Notes: generated from the letters alone by a model not told the origin. A DNA stretch of 55,677 bases from Oscillospiraceae bacterium (GCA_017439805.1 JAFSIK010000073.1:1-55677); one strand, 5' to 3'. Shown: positions 1 through 8,701, counted from the first letter of the stretch. Program-made: numbers and translations.

Positions 1-42
1 ATTTCGGAGTTCTATGAGGACTGGCCCGATGATGTGGCATAA
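1..42 (+). CDS. C-terminal end of an unidentified protein (partial)
   Basis: Reading frame 1 is open from the left edge and ends in TAA at 40-42. It encodes the last 13 residues ISEFYEDWPDDVA, and the gene body lies outside the window. A 13-bp inverted repeat follows seven bases after the stop, as expected at a gene end. The acidic tail does not identify the family. The call rests only on frame, stop and the adjacent hairpin. Confidence 0.5.
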   Translation: MSEFYEDWPDDVA

Positions 43-48
43 AAAGAA

Positions 49-80
49 CAGGACGGCTGTGCGGTAACACAGCCGTCCTG
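49..80. terminator. Terminator hairpin between convergent genes
   Basis: CAGGACGGCTGTG (49-61) pairs perfectly with CACAGCCGTCCTG (68-80) around a 6-nt loop. On the minus strand the stem is followed by TTCTTTTT, so it best serves as the intrinsic terminator of the minus-strand run ending with the HAD gene. It may also stop the plus-strand gene ending at 42. The stretch 81-157 holds nothing else I recognise. Confidence 0.8.
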
Positions 81-157
81 CAGGAAAACAATATTAACTT
101 TTATGATGGTTCAAAATGTTTCCCTATGAAACGCTGGGGAACTGTCGGGGGTCTTTT

Positions 158-967
158 TTAATACATTTTATCGATTATTTCAATTACGTCGGCAATAGCG
201 TGTTCATCGCTGGAACTTACAAGCGTTGCGCCGCTGTCTTTCACTTCCGCCGCGCAGTCCGCCGGCGCGAAGCCCATGCGGGCAATGTTAAACATCGAAA
301 TATCGTTGCAGTTGTCGCCAACGGTAAAGATATTTTCAGATACAATACCCTTCAGCGCCGCCACCTGCAGCACTCCGCTGCCCTTATGGCAGTTTTTAGC
401 GGTCATTTCAAGGAGAACTTTATTTGAAAACACCAGTTCGTAAACGTCGCCGAAGTTTTCCAGCATAAAGCGCTGCACCTTTTCCAAACCCTCGTGACTT
501 TCCTCAAAGAGCACCTTTATCCAGGGCAGGGGAATATCCTCAATAGCCGACAGAGTATAGGGCACGCCAACCTTTTTCAGGTGGAGCTCCGTAACACGGT
601 TGGGGTTGTGGACGTAAATATCCTCGCCGTGACAGGCCTCAAAGGCCACATTGGGCAACGCCGCCATAAGGGTGCGGATATCCTCCACGCAGCGCAGGGG
701 CAGTTCGGTACGGTATATTTCCCGTTCTTCGGCGAAATCGTAGCCCATGGCTCCGTTGGACAGCACCACAGGGGCATTCACCGGACACCGGTACAACTGG
801 GGCAGGAAAGTTGTGTATGAACGCCCGGTGGCGATGGTAAAGGTACCCCCCTGGGACTTGAAATACTCCAGCGCTTTTAAATTTTCCGGAGACACGCTCT
901 CTGTGCGGCGGCCGACAAAGGTGTCGTCAAAATCCGAGGCCAGAAGCACACCCGTGAATTTTCCCAT
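158..967 (-). CDS. Cof-type HAD-superfamily phosphatase
   Basis: A 269-residue cytosolic haloacid-dehalogenase-type hydrolase of the Cof/YbjI class. These enzymes dephosphorylate small sugar or nucleotide phosphates; the substrate here is unknown. Motif I is DFDDT (nucleophile D12, general acid D14), motif II is the TGR at 47-49, motif III is probably K195, and motif IV is GDNCND at 217-222. The long segment between motifs II and III fits the C2 cap of this class. ATG at 967 has a GGAG-type site upstream. It is the last gene of the long minus-strand run, 3 nt after the pseudouridine synthase stop, and is followed by a terminator. Confidence 0.88.
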   Translation of the reverse strand: MGKFTGVLLASDFDDTFVGRRTESVSPENLKALEYFKSQGGTFTIATGRSYTTFLPQLYRCPVNAPVVLSNGAMGYDFAEEREIYRTELPLRCVEDIRTLMAALPNVAFEACHGEDIYVHNPNRVTELHLKKVGVPYTLSAIEDIPLPWIKVLFEESHEGLEKVQRFMLENFGDVYELVFSNKVLLEMTAKNCHKGSGVLQVAALKGIVSENIFTVGDNCNDISMFNIARMGFAPADCAAEVKDSGATLVSSSDEHAIADVIEIIDKMY

Positions 968-970
968 ATT

Positions 971-1888
971 TTATAATCTCCTGAGTTTATTGAGAACTTC
1001 CTGAAAATAATCCGGCAGAGGTGCGGTGAGGGTGATAAGCTCCCCGGTGGCGGGGTGCTCGAACTGAAGCTGCCTTGCGTGCAGGCACTGGCAGCTCTGG
1101 CCCATTTCCGGCTTTTTGCGTCCGTAGACGGTATCACCCAGAACGGGTTTGCCTATGGAAGCCAGATGGACTCTTATCTGGTGGGTACGTCCGGTTTCAA
1201 GGCGGCATTCAAGGTGAGTGTAGCCATTGAAGCGCTCCAGCACCCGCCAGTTGGTGGCGGCCTCCCTGGAGTTTTTGTGCGTTACGGCCATTTTTTTGCG
1301 GTCGGAGGGGTTTCGCCCGATAGGTGCGTCGATGCGCCCGGACTCCTCCTTCATATTGCCGCATACCACGGTTTCGTAAATCCGTCCGGCCTTGTGCTGC
1401 TTTATCTGCTCGGCAAGGCTGCGGTGGGCGGCATCGTTTTTGGCACAGACCAGCAGACCGCTGGTGTCCTTGTCAATGCGGTGAACAATACCCGGGCGGC
1501 GCTCGCCGTTTATGCCGGAGAGGCTGTCGCCGCAGTGATGCATAAGGGCGTTTACAAGGGTGCCCTCCTCATGACCGGGGGCAGGATGCACCACAAGACC
1601 GCGGGGCTTGTTTATGACGATAAGATGCTCGTCCTCGAAAACAACGTCCAGAGGAATGTCCTGAGCGGTCAGTTCCGTGTCCTTAATATCGGGAAGGGTC
1701 AGTTCCAGGGTTTCCCCCGGGCTGACCCTGTGGTTTTTTCCGATGGCGCAGCCGCCCACCGCAACCTGCCCCTCCGTCAGTAGACGTGCGGCGGCACTGC
1801 GGCTGAGCTGCGGATATCGGGCACTTATGAAGCTGTCGGCTCTGGCGCCGGAATCCTCCGGCAGCACAGTGAGCTTAAGGACGCTCAT
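971..1888 (-). CDS. RluA/RluD-family ribosomal pseudouridine synthase
   Basis: A 305-residue RNA pseudouridine synthase converting selected uridines, probably in 23S rRNA, to pseudouridine. An N-terminal S4 RNA-binding domain (about 15-75) precedes the catalytic domain. The family signature HRIDKDTSGLL (136-146) carries the catalytic aspartate D139. Downstream RLETGRTHQIRVHLASIG is the conserved C-terminal catalytic motif. ATG at 1888 overlaps the lspA stop by 4 bp (ATGA), so the two are translationally coupled. The lspA-rluD-type order is common in Firmicutes. Which uridines are modified cannot be read from sequence, so I give no symbol. Confidence 0.93.
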   Translation of the reverse strand: MSVLKLTVLPEDSGARADSFISARYPQLSRSAAARLLTEGQVAVGGCAIGKNHRVSPGETLELTLPDIKDTELTAQDIPLDVVFEDEHLIVINKPRGLVVHPAPGHEEGTLVNALMHHCGDSLSGINGERRPGIVHRIDKDTSGLLVCAKNDAAHRSLAEQIKQHKAGRIYETVVCGNMKEESGRIDAPIGRNPSDRKKMAVTHKNSREAATNWRVLERFNGYTHLECRLETGRTHQIRVHLASIGKPVLGDTVYGRKKPEMGQSCQCLHARQLQFEHPATGELITLTAPLPDYFQEVLNKLRRL

Positions 1889-2358
1889 TTCAGAGTTTCC
1901 TTTCCCTTTTTGTCCTTGTCTTCGTAAAACAGCAGTCCTATTGCAAAGGCTATAACGCCCAGAGTAGCGAAGATGTCCGCCACGTTGAACACGGGGAACC
2001 AGGGGATAAAGGCAGGCTCAAACATATCCACAACGTAGCCCTGCATTATCCTGTCGAGCAGGTTTCCGATACCGCCGCTTATCATGGCGGTAAGACCCCA
2101 TGTGCACAGGGGATGCTTTACAACTTTTTTTGCCAGTATCACGGCGATAACCGCCACCGCGACAACAGACACCACGATGAGAAACCATCTTTTCCCGTCA
2201 AGGATATTCCATGACGCGCCGTAATTTCGCACGTGATTAAAATGGAGCACGCCGGGGATAAAAGGCACGGACTGGCCCAGTTCAAGGCGCTGAACGGTCA
2301 GCAGCTTTGTAAACTGGTCCACCACAATGCCCAGCACGGCGGCTATTGCATACCACAT
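1885..2358 (-). CDS. lspA: Lipoprotein signal peptidase (signal peptidase II)
   Basis: A 157-residue polytopic membrane aspartyl protease that removes signal peptides from diacylglyceryl-modified prolipoproteins. Four hydrophobic segments are visible. The catalytic aspartates are D111 (in VVDMF) and D128 (in NVADIF), with conserved NHVRNYGASW and GGIGNLLDR blocks. I start at ATG 2358 because AAGGAG lies just upstream and the protein begins directly with the first membrane segment; the longer open frame to 2415 adds only an arginine-rich tail of the wrong character and overlaps ileS. The gene sits 20 nt after ileS, a classic ileS-lspA pairing. Confidence 0.95.
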   Translation of the reverse strand: MWYAIAAVLGIVVDQFTKLLTVQRLELGQSVPFIPGVLHFNHVRNYGASWNILDGKRWFLIVVSVVAVAVIAVILAKKVVKHPLCTWGLTAMISGGIGNLLDRIMQGYVVDMFEPAFIPWFPVFNVADIFATLGVIAFAIGLLFYEDKDKKGKETLK

Positions 2359-2378
2359 AGTTTTCTCCTTGAGATGAT

Positions 2379-5168
2379 TTACAGGGCGGCGACCACAGCG
2401 GCGCAGCGGGGGCACAGACCCTCAACGCCGGGCTCGTCGGTGTGATTCCAGCAGCGGGGGCACTTGGGTGCCTCGGACAGTTTTACGGCGATAGTGCAGG
2501 CAATGGCGCCGTCGGTCATCTTCTCGCCCTCAATGGGGTCGGCGGTAACGGTGACCTTGGAAACGATGCACAGGGCAGCAAGATCCACGCCCGTAAGAAT
2601 CTGAGCATCGTCGGCGTTTTCAACGGCGATGGTGACCTCGGTGTCCTGAGCCTTCTTGAATACGCCGGCAGCGCGGGCATTTTCAAGAGCCTTGTTGACG
2701 GTGTCGCGCAGAGAGGTGAGCTTGTTCCAGCGCTCCAGCTCGTCGGCGGAGAGGGTCAGGTCGGCGCGGTACTGAGGCATATCGTTGAGCAGTACGCTGT
2801 CGCCGTCGGCGCCGGCATCGTGGCACATCTCGCTCCAGATTTCGTCGCTGGTGAAGGCCAGAATGGGAGCCAGCATACGGGTCATGCCGTCAAGAATGAT
2901 ATACAGGACGCTCTGAGCGCTGCGGCGGGTTGCCTCGTCGCCGCAATACAGGCGGTCCTTGATGATATCCAGATAGAAATTGGACAGGTCGATGACGCAG
3001 TAGTTGTAAATCGCACGGTAAACGGCGTGGAATTCATAGCGGTCATAGGCGTCACGGACGGTCTTTACCAGTTCGTTGAAGGTGTGCAGGGCGAAGCGGT
3101 CAAGGCTTTCCATATTCTCCGGCGCGGTCAGGTTGGCGTCGGGGTCAAAGTCGCACAGGTTGCCCAGCATATAGCGGGCGGTGTTGCGGATCTTCAGATA
3201 AGCCTGGGACAGCTGCTTCATGATGTCTTTGGAGATGCGCACATCCTGAGTGTAATCGGTGGAGGAGACCCACAGACGCAGCATATCGGCGCCGTATTCC
3301 TTTATGACCTCGTCGGGGCTGACGGCGTTGCCCAGAGATTTGTGCATGGCCTTGCCTTCGCCGTCTACAGTCCAGCCGTGGGTGATAATCTGCCTGTAGG
3401 GAGCTGCGCCCCTGGCAGCGATAGCGGTCAGCATGGAGGACTGGAACCAGCCGCGGTACTGGTCGCCGCCTTCAAGGTATACATCGGCGGGGGAATTCAG
3501 GTAGGAGCGCTGTTCCAGCACGCCGGCATGGGTGGAGCCGGAATCGAACCAAACGTCCATAATGTCGGTTTCCTTGGAGAAGTGTGTGCCGCCGCAGTGG
3601 GGGCACACAAAGCCGGCGGGTATAAGCTCATCGGCCTCCTTGTCAAACCAGATGTTGGAGCCGTGTTCCCTGAACAGTTCTGCGATATGCTCGATGGTTT
3701 CGGGGGTAACGATGTCCTTGCCGCATTTATCGCAGTAGAAAATGGGAATGGGCACACCCCATACACGCTGACGGGAGATACACCAGTCGTTACGTTCAAC
3801 GATCATGGAGACCATACGGTCCTTGCCCCATTCGGGCTTCCACTGAATATCATCACAGGCGGCGATGGCGGCGTCCTTGATAGCGTCAACAGAGCAGAAC
3901 CACTGCTCGGTGGCACGGTAGATGATGGGGTTCTTGCAGCGCCAGCAATGGGGGTAGGAGTGGGTGATATTTTCGCGGGCCAGCAGCAGACCTGCGGCCT
4001 GGATATCATCGGGAATAATCTCGTTTGCCTTGGCGTAGAACTGTCCGTTGTACTTTTCATCGGTCATAACACCCTTGGCGTTTACAGGTACGGGCACGCC
4101 GATGTTGGTAAGACCGGCCTTGTCGTACTGCTGGCAGATGTTGAAGTCATCGGCGCCGAATCCGGGGGCGGTGTGAACGCAGCCGGTACCGGCCTCGAGA
4201 GTGACATGTTCGCCGCAGAGAACAACGCTGTCACGGGCAAAGAGGGGGTGCGTTGCGGCCATAAGTTCAAATTCCTTGCCCTTCAGAGTGGCAAGAACGG
4301 CGCACTGGGCATAGTCAATACCGGCAGCCTTGCAAACACCCTCGGCCAGTTCCTTTGCAAGGATCAGCACATCGCCGGAGGGAATCTGAAGCAGAACGTA
4401 TTCAAACTCGGGATTTACGACCACGGCCTGGTTGCCGGGAATGGTCCAGGGGGTGGTGGTCCAGATCACAAAGAAAATTTTAGACAGGTCGGCATACTTG
4501 GAGAGCTTGCCCTTGTCATCACGGACAGGGAATTTTACAAACAGGGTGATGCAGGGGTCATCGGCGTATTCGATCTCCGCCTCGGCCAGAGCGGTCTGGT
4601 CAGCGGGACACCAGTAAACGGGCTTCATTCCCTTGTAGATATAACCCTTTTCGGCCATCTTGCCGAAAACGCGAATCTGCTCGGCCTCAAAGTCGGGAGT
4701 GAGGGTGATGTAGGGATCGTCCCACTCGCCCAGCACGCCAAGACGCTTAAACTGCTCGCGCTGCTTGTCAAGGAAGTCAAGAGCGTACTCACGGCACTTG
4801 TCGCGGAATTCCGCGGTAGTCAGTTCGTCGCGCTTGATCTTTTTATTTTTCAGAATAGCGGATTCGATAGGCAGACCATGGGTATCCCAGCCGGGCACAT
4901 AGGGAGAGCAGTAACCGGTCATATTGCGGTGCTTTACGATGATATCCTTGAGGATCTTGTTCAGAGCGTGACCGATGTGAATGTTGCCGTTGGCATAGGG
5001 AGGGCCGTCATGAAGCACGAACAGAGGTTTGCCCTGGTTGCGCTCTATGACCTTGTGGTAAATATCCTTATCGTACATTTCCTGCAGCATGCCGGGTTCG
5101 CGGTTGGGCAGGCCGGCGCGCATGGGAAAGTCTGTCTTGGGAAGATTTACGGTTGCGTTGATATCCAT
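2379..5168 (-). CDS. ileS: Isoleucyl-tRNA synthetase
   Basis: A 929-residue class Ia synthetase charging tRNA-Ile. The HIGH motif is at 64-67 within PYANGNIHIGHALNK. The KMSKS loop appears as KAMHKS at about 605-610. Between them lies the CP1 editing domain. The C-terminus carries the zinc-binding pairs CPRCW and LCPRC of the bacterial type-1 enzyme. ATG at 5168 is preceded by AAGGAG at ideal distance; an in-frame codon 12 residues upstream has no such site. It has its own sigma-A promoter just upstream. Despite being a synthetase gene in a Gram-positive-type genome it has no T-box leader: the space to divIVA is too short and the T-box consensus is absent. Confidence 0.98.
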   Translation of the reverse strand: MDINATVNLPKTDFPMRAGLPNREPGMLQEMYDKDIYHKVIERNQGKPLFVLHDGPPYANGNIHIGHALNKILKDIIVKHRNMTGYCSPYVPGWDTHGLPIESAILKNKKIKRDELTTAEFRDKCREYALDFLDKQREQFKRLGVLGEWDDPYITLTPDFEAEQIRVFGKMAEKGYIYKGMKPVYWCPADQTALAEAEIEYADDPCITLFVKFPVRDDKGKLSKYADLSKIFFVIWTTTPWTIPGNQAVVVNPEFEYVLLQIPSGDVLILAKELAEGVCKAAGIDYAQCAVLATLKGKEFELMAATHPLFARDSVVLCGEHVTLEAGTGCVHTAPGFGADDFNICQQYDKAGLTNIGVPVPVNAKGVMTDEKYNGQFYAKANEIIPDDIQAAGLLLARENITHSYPHCWRCKNPIIYRATEQWFCSVDAIKDAAIAACDDIQWKPEWGKDRMVSMIVERNDWCISRQRVWGVPIPIFYCDKCGKDIVTPETIEHIAELFREHGSNIWFDKEADELIPAGFVCPHCGGTHFSKETDIMDVWFDSGSTHAGVLEQRSYLNSPADVYLEGGDQYRGWFQSSMLTAIAARGAAPYRQIITHGWTVDGEGKAMHKSLGNAVSPDEVIKEYGADMLRLWVSSTDYTQDVRISKDIMKQLSQAYLKIRNTARYMLGNLCDFDPDANLTAPENMESLDRFALHTFNELVKTVRDAYDRYEFHAVYRAIYNYCVIDLSNFYLDIIKDRLYCGDEATRRSAQSVLYIILDGMTRMLAPILAFTSDEIWSEMCHDAGADGDSVLLNDMPQYRADLTLSADELERWNKLTSLRDTVNKALENARAAGVFKKAQDTEVTIAVENADDAQILTGVDLAALCIVSKVTVTADPIEGEKMTDGAIACTIAVKLSEAPKCPRCWNHTDEPGVEGLCPRCAAVVAAL

Positions 5169-5193
5169 GGTATTTTCTCCTTCGGATAGAAAA

Positions 5194-5224
5194 ATATCGG
5201 GCAATATACACTATTGCCCGATAT
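5194..5224 (-). terminator. Stem-loop with T-tract between divIVA and ileS
   Basis: A perfect 13-bp inverted repeat (5194-5206 with 5212-5224) with a 5-nt loop is followed on the minus strand by TTTTT. It fits an intrinsic terminator for transcripts coming from divIVA. Its promoter-proximal arm overlaps the -10 box of the ileS promoter, so ileS transcripts begin inside the stem and would lack most of one arm. Confidence 0.65.
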
Positions 5225-5251
5225 TATAATATTAAATTAATGAATATGCAA
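5223..5251 (-). promoter_or_regulatory. Sigma-A promoter of ileS
   Basis: Minus strand TTGCAT (5246-5251), a 17-bp spacer, then consensus TATAAT (5223-5228). Transcription should begin near 5215, about 47 nt before the ileS ATG. A short GC hairpin (5262-5274) lies upstream of the -35 box. Confidence 0.75.
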
Positions 5252-5283
5252 GTTTTTTTTGCCCCCTGAGGGGGTACGACACA

Positions 5284-6051
5284 TCAAAGATCGTAGTCTT
5301 TGTCAAAGCGCAGGTCGATAAACTCAAACTTGGGTTTTCTCTCCTGGCGCTCGGCCTCGTCCTCCTGTCGGATTGTGCGGCTGACGCTGCGCTCGATCTC
5401 GGCGGCAACGTCCTCTTCGTCGTGAACCTGGGCCAGCTTGATGGTGGGTTCCTCCGCAACAATGGGGGGAGGTGCGGGCGTCTCCACCACAGGAATGGGC
5501 TGGGTCTGTTCCTCTACGGCGGGCATCTCCACGGGTGCGGGAGCCTTTTCAAGGAGAGCCGCAAGAAGCTCGTCCTCACGGCGCAGAGCCTGACGGACGG
5601 CGGCAACGTAATCAGCTACACTATTTTTGGCCTCGGCCAGGGCATTCTGCTGGGCCTGAAGCTGCTCGCGTGCGGCCTGCTTTGCAGCCTGTATCTGGGC
5701 CTGAACGGCCTCCATCTGGCTCTGTGCAGCCTGGCGGCCGGCATCGATTTCCGCCTGTGCGGCGGCGCTGGCCGCGATGGTGCCGGCGGTGGCCTGGGCA
5801 TTGGCAATAATGGCGTCGGCATTGCGCTGGGCATTCTGCAGGGCGGAGTTTATGGACTGTTCCTTTTCCCTGTATTCCTCAACGGCGCGCACCAGCACCT
5901 TCATCTTGTTTTTAAGTACGGCGTTTTCCTTGTAGAGGTTGGTATAATCCTCTGTGAGCACGTCGAGGAAGTCATCTACCTCGCCCATGTCATATCCGCC
6001 GAATACTGCTTTTTCAAATGTTCTTTCCTGGACTTCCTGAGGTGTAAGCAT
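5284..6051 (-). CDS. divIVA: DivIVA-domain cell-division/polarity protein
   Basis: A 255-residue cytoplasmic, membrane-curvature-sensing coiled-coil protein that organises septum and pole proteins. The N-terminal DivIVA domain (LTPQEVQERTFEKAVFGGYD, then VDDFLDVLTEDY) is followed by a long coiled coil (about 35-165) rich in Ala, Gln and Glu. A Pro/Glu-rich linker (about 170-205) and a charged tail ending FDKDYDL complete it. I choose ATG 6051 because GGGAGGAG lies 8 nt upstream; the GTG at 6060 would abut that site. It follows sepF closely, the conserved sepF-divIVA-ileS arrangement of Firmicutes. Confidence 0.93.
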   Translation of the reverse strand: MLTPQEVQERTFEKAVFGGYDMGEVDDFLDVLTEDYTNLYKENAVLKNKMKVLVRAVEEYREKEQSINSALQNAQRNADAIIANAQATAGTIAASAAAQAEIDAGRQAAQSQMEAVQAQIQAAKQAAREQLQAQQNALAEAKNSVADYVAAVRQALRREDELLAALLEKAPAPVEMPAVEEQTQPIPVVETPAPPPIVAEEPTIKLAQVHDEEDVAAEIERSVSRTIRQEDEAERQERKPKFEFIDLRFDKDYDL

Positions 6052-6073
6052 TTTGAGCACTCCTCCCTATGGA

Positions 6074-6502
6074 TCAGAAATACATCCCGTTATGTTCCAG
6101 CTCGTCGATAAGATCTCCCAGAATGTCGACGTTGTAGGGAGTAATTATGTAGGTGCTGGCGGCTACTTTTTTTATCTTGCCCTCGTTGGCATAGGCCACG
6201 CCGCTGAGGAAGTCCACCAGACGGCGGGCGATGTCCTTGTGGGTGGACTCAAGATTGAGCACCACGGTACGCTTTTCTTTAAGGTGGTCTGCGATCTCCG
6301 CCGCGTTTTCAAAGCGGTCGGGCTTTACCAGAACGACCTGAAGCTGGGTGGTGGTATGGATATTAACGACCTTGTTGCGCCTTTCCTCGACAAAGGATGA
6401 TTCAGAGCTTTTTCTGGAGGGCGCAGGCTCAAAATCGTCGAATCCCTCTTCTTCGTCGGCATAGGGCTTGGTCAGTTTTTTAATCTCGTCAAAAAATCCC
6501 AC
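6074..6502 (-). CDS. sepF: Cell-division protein SepF
   Basis: A 142-residue FtsZ-interacting protein that helps anchor and shape the Z-ring in monoderm bacteria. The N-terminal amphipathic stretch (MGFFDEIKKLTKP) is the membrane-targeting helix. It is followed by an acidic, disordered linker (about 14-55) and the compact SepF core (about 60-140) with VVLNLESTHKDIARRLVDFLSG. The start is GTG 6502, with AGGAGG about 10 nt upstream overlapping the end of yggS. It lies between yggS and divIVA as in many Firmicutes. Confidence 0.95.
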   Translation of the reverse strand: MGFFDEIKKLTKPYADEEEGFDDFEPAPSRKSSESSFVEERRNKVVNIHTTTQLQVVLVKPDRFENAAEIADHLKEKRTVVLNLESTHKDIARRLVDFLSGVAYANEGKIKKVAASTYIITPYNVDILGDLIDELEHNGMYF

Positions 6503-6514
6503 AGGACTTACCTC

Positions 6515-7204
6515 CTAATAATTTCTTTGCCCGAAAATCGCGGTTCCAACACGGACCATATTTGCCCCTTCCTCCACGGCGCAGGCAAAGTCTCCGCTCA
6601 TTCCCATAGACAGGTATTTCATAGTCACATTATCATATTTTTTGTCTTTCATGTCAAGGAAAAGTCGATACATCCGCTTAAAATAGGGACGGGTTTCTTC
6701 GGGGGTCTCGCCGATGGGAGTTATGGTCATCAAACCCTCCGTTTTCAGGTGGGGCATTTTGTCCAGACGGGCGAGAAATCCCGGCAGTTCTTCGGGTGAG
6801 ATGCCGCTTTTGCTGTCCTCGCCGCCGATGTTGACCTCCACCAGAATTTTCTGGACGATACCAAGATTTTCGGCGGTTTTTTCAATTTCCAGAGCAAGGC
6901 GGTCGCTGTCAACGGACTCAATAAGGTCGGCAACACCCACCACCTGCTTTACCTTGTTGCGCTGCAGATGGCCTATAAAGTGCAGCGGCGCGCCCTGGTA
7001 GGCACCCTCGCCGTTTTTCTGCACAAGCTCCTGCACCCGGTTTTCGCCGCAGGCGTCCACGCCGCCCTTAATCGCCCGGCGGACGGCTTCCCCATCGTTC
7101 ATCTTGGTGGCGGCCACAAGGGTGATGCTGTGGGGATCCACTCCCCTTTTTGCGGCGGCGACGGCAATTTCAGCCTTTACGCGGGCCACGTTTTTCTCTA
7201 TCAT
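6515..7204 (-). CDS. YggS-family pyridoxal-phosphate homeostasis protein
   Basis: A 229-residue PLP-binding protein of the PLPBP/YggS family, a single TIM-barrel domain with no established catalytic activity that buffers PLP. The PLP lysine is K34 in VAATKMND. The FIGHLQRNK, SVDS and MSMGMSGDFACAVEEGANMVRVGTAIFG blocks are hallmark sequences, the last binding the PLP phosphate. ATG 7204 overlaps the upstream HlyD-like stop by 4 bp. Its position just before sepF is conserved in Gram-positives (ylmE in Bacillus). Confidence 0.94.
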   Translation of the reverse strand: MIEKNVARVKAEIAVAAAKRGVDPHSITLVAATKMNDGEAVRRAIKGGVDACGENRVQELVQKNGEGAYQGAPLHFIGHLQRNKVKQVVGVADLIESVDSDRLALEIEKTAENLGIVQKILVEVNIGGEDSKSGISPEELPGFLARLDKMPHLKTEGLMTITPIGETPEETRPYFKRMYRLFLDMKDKKYDNVTMKYLSMGMSGDFACAVEEGANMVRVGTAIFGQRNY

Positions 7205-8451
7205 CTTACGATCTTCCCTTCGTAAAGGTCCTTGGCGTAGATTACCACTTCCTCCCCGTCCTTTACGGCGGTGGCGGAGGAGGTGTCGTTACGGATGACG
7301 TAGTATTCGTCCATTATCCAGATGATCTCGATCTCCTTGAAGTAGGTCTGCACGCCGCTTATACAGTAGACGCCGGTATTGCCGTCCTCATCAATGTGCA
7401 GAGCCTGCTTTGGGATGCGCAGACCGGTGTAGCTGCTGAATATCAGCTCCGCGTCAGCCTGCCGGGTCTCGATAACCTCGGCAAAGCTGTCCGAGCTTGA
7501 AAGCAGTACCACGCAGCGCCCGGAGGCGTCGGCGGGGGTCATCTGCTCGATAAGCATTTCGTAAGGCTCGTGCTGGGAGTCCTTGAATGCAAGATTTATG
7601 TATTTCTTGTTTCGCAGAACCTCCATTTCCTCCCTTTCGGCGGTGTAGGCATAGTACCAGCGGGAGCCGCTGACTATCTTGCCCACGGTGCCGGGTTGGG
7701 TCTGGTCCTGCTGCACGGCGCTTTCCAGCTGGGCGGCGCTCATATCTTTCACTCTAAAAGGCGTCAGCACGCGTTCCAGACCGTCGGTATAGGAGCTGTA
7801 GGTGCCGGAATAGGGAGACGCAATGGAAGTGGCGGTGGCGGAAAGCTGCTGCTTGAGCACGGTGATACGGGCGGTGGTCTGCTCGATTTTTTCCTCAATG
7901 CCCTCGATGCCCTGGGATACATAATCCCGGCGCAGCAGGGCACTTTTAATTTCGGTGGCCGTATCGCCTGCGGCGGACAGGTTCTCCTCATCGGCCATGG
8001 CGGCGATCGCCATTATGCCTCCGTAAACGGTTTCGTCCAGAGCGGCGGCGGTTGTTGCGGCGCTTTCATACTCAAGTGAGTATTCAAGCTGTTCCAGCTG
8101 AGCCTCCAGCTCCATGAGCTCCCGGCCCAATTCCCAGGCGCCCTGGGAATTGTAGGCCACGGCAACGGCGCCGTTTTTGCTTACCCGTGTACCGTCGGAC
8201 ACAGACACGGAGAAAAATTCATCCTCCACGGTCAGAGGAGTTTCTTCTCTGAACACCCAGCCGGATACCTCCACGCTGTCGGTGGCGGTGTAGGCGATGG
8301 CCTGGGATGTGCCCACAGGGTCGTGCAGGGCCTGGTAGATATAAACGCCGATATAGGCCAGCACGCCTGCCAGAATGATTATCAGCAGTACCCGGCGGAC
8401 GATTGGGTTTTTATTTACTTTTTCCGCGCCTTCGCGCCGGCGTTCGTTCAT
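7201..8451 (-). CDS. HlyD-like membrane-anchored protein
   Basis: A 416-residue protein with a short basic cytoplasmic N-terminus, one membrane segment (about 20-40) and a large extracytoplasmic part. A lipoyl/barrel-sandwich half (TDSVEVSGWVFREE, VSVSDGTRVSKNGAVAVAY) is followed by a coiled-coil region (about 110-215) and a second beta-rich segment. This layout is that of periplasmic-adaptor/HlyD-type proteins, but no ABC or RND partner gene is nearby and the cell appears monoderm. It is embedded in the division cluster and coupled by 4-bp overlap to yggS, suggesting an envelope or division-related role (inference). ATG 8451 has AAGGAG 8 nt upstream. Confidence 0.75.
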   Translation of the reverse strand: MNERRREGAEKVNKNPIVRRVLLIIILAGVLAYIGVYIYQALHDPVGTSQAIAYTATDSVEVSGWVFREETPLTVEDEFFSVSVSDGTRVSKNGAVAVAYNSQGAWELGRELMELEAQLEQLEYSLEYESAATTAAALDETVYGGIMAIAAMADEENLSAAGDTATEIKSALLRRDYVSQGIEGIEEKIEQTTARITVLKQQLSATATSIASPYSGTYSSYTDGLERVLTPFRVKDMSAAQLESAVQQDQTQPGTVGKIVSGSRWYYAYTAEREEMEVLRNKKYINLAFKDSQHEPYEMLIEQMTPADASGRCVVLLSSSDSFAEVIETRQADAELIFSSYTGLRIPKQALHIDEDGNTGVYCISGVQTYFKEIEIIWIMDEYYVIRNDTSSATAVKDGEEVVIYAKDLYEGKIVR

Positions 8452-8473
8452 TTGCAGGCTCCTTAGCTGTCTT

Positions 8474-8701
8474 TCAGGCGCTCTCCTCCTCTTCCTGGAG
8501 GGCGAATGCCCGGGCGGGAATTATTGTTGAAATGGCGTGCTTGTAGATAAGCTGCTGCTTGTTTTCGGACATGAGGGTGACGGTGAAGCTGTCAAACCCG
8601 GTGACCTGCCCCTTCATCTGAAATCCGTTCATCAGAAAGATGGTCAGAGGGGTGCGGTCTCTGCGGGCGCAGTTGAGAAAGGTGTCCTGAAGATTAGGCA
8701 T
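8474..8701 (-). CDS. hfq: RNA chaperone Hfq
   Basis: A 75-residue Sm-like hexameric RNA chaperone that pairs small RNAs with mRNAs. LQDTFLN at 4-10 is the N-terminal RNA-contact helix. Sm1 is [18 protein letters not shown] (26-43), and Sm2 is YKHAISTI (53-60) in place of the usual YKHAIST. The C-terminal tail is very short and acidic, as in clostridial Hfq. ATG 8701 with AAGGAG six nt upstream is the start; the frame stays open upstream into the miaA junction without a better site. The mutL-miaA-hfq order is an ancient conserved block. Confidence 0.96.
   Translation of the reverse strand: MPNLQDTFLNCARRDRTPLTIFLMNGFQMKGQVTGFDSFTVTLMSENKQQLIYKHAISTIIPARAFALQEEEESA

Noticed and set aside
2442..5189. 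915-codon open frame antisense to ileS on the plus strand
   Set aside because: Its translation is low-complexity and hydrophobic-mixed, matches no family, and mirrors the codon pattern of ileS. It is a product of GC-rich codon bias.
5262..5274. CCCCC/GGGGG hairpin after divIVA as a terminator
   Set aside because: On the minus strand it is followed by CAAAAAAAA, not T; the better terminator is the 5194-5224 stem.
5169..5283. T-box leader before ileS
   Set aside because: The gap is too short for stem I plus antiterminator, and the conserved T-box sequence is not present on the minus strand.
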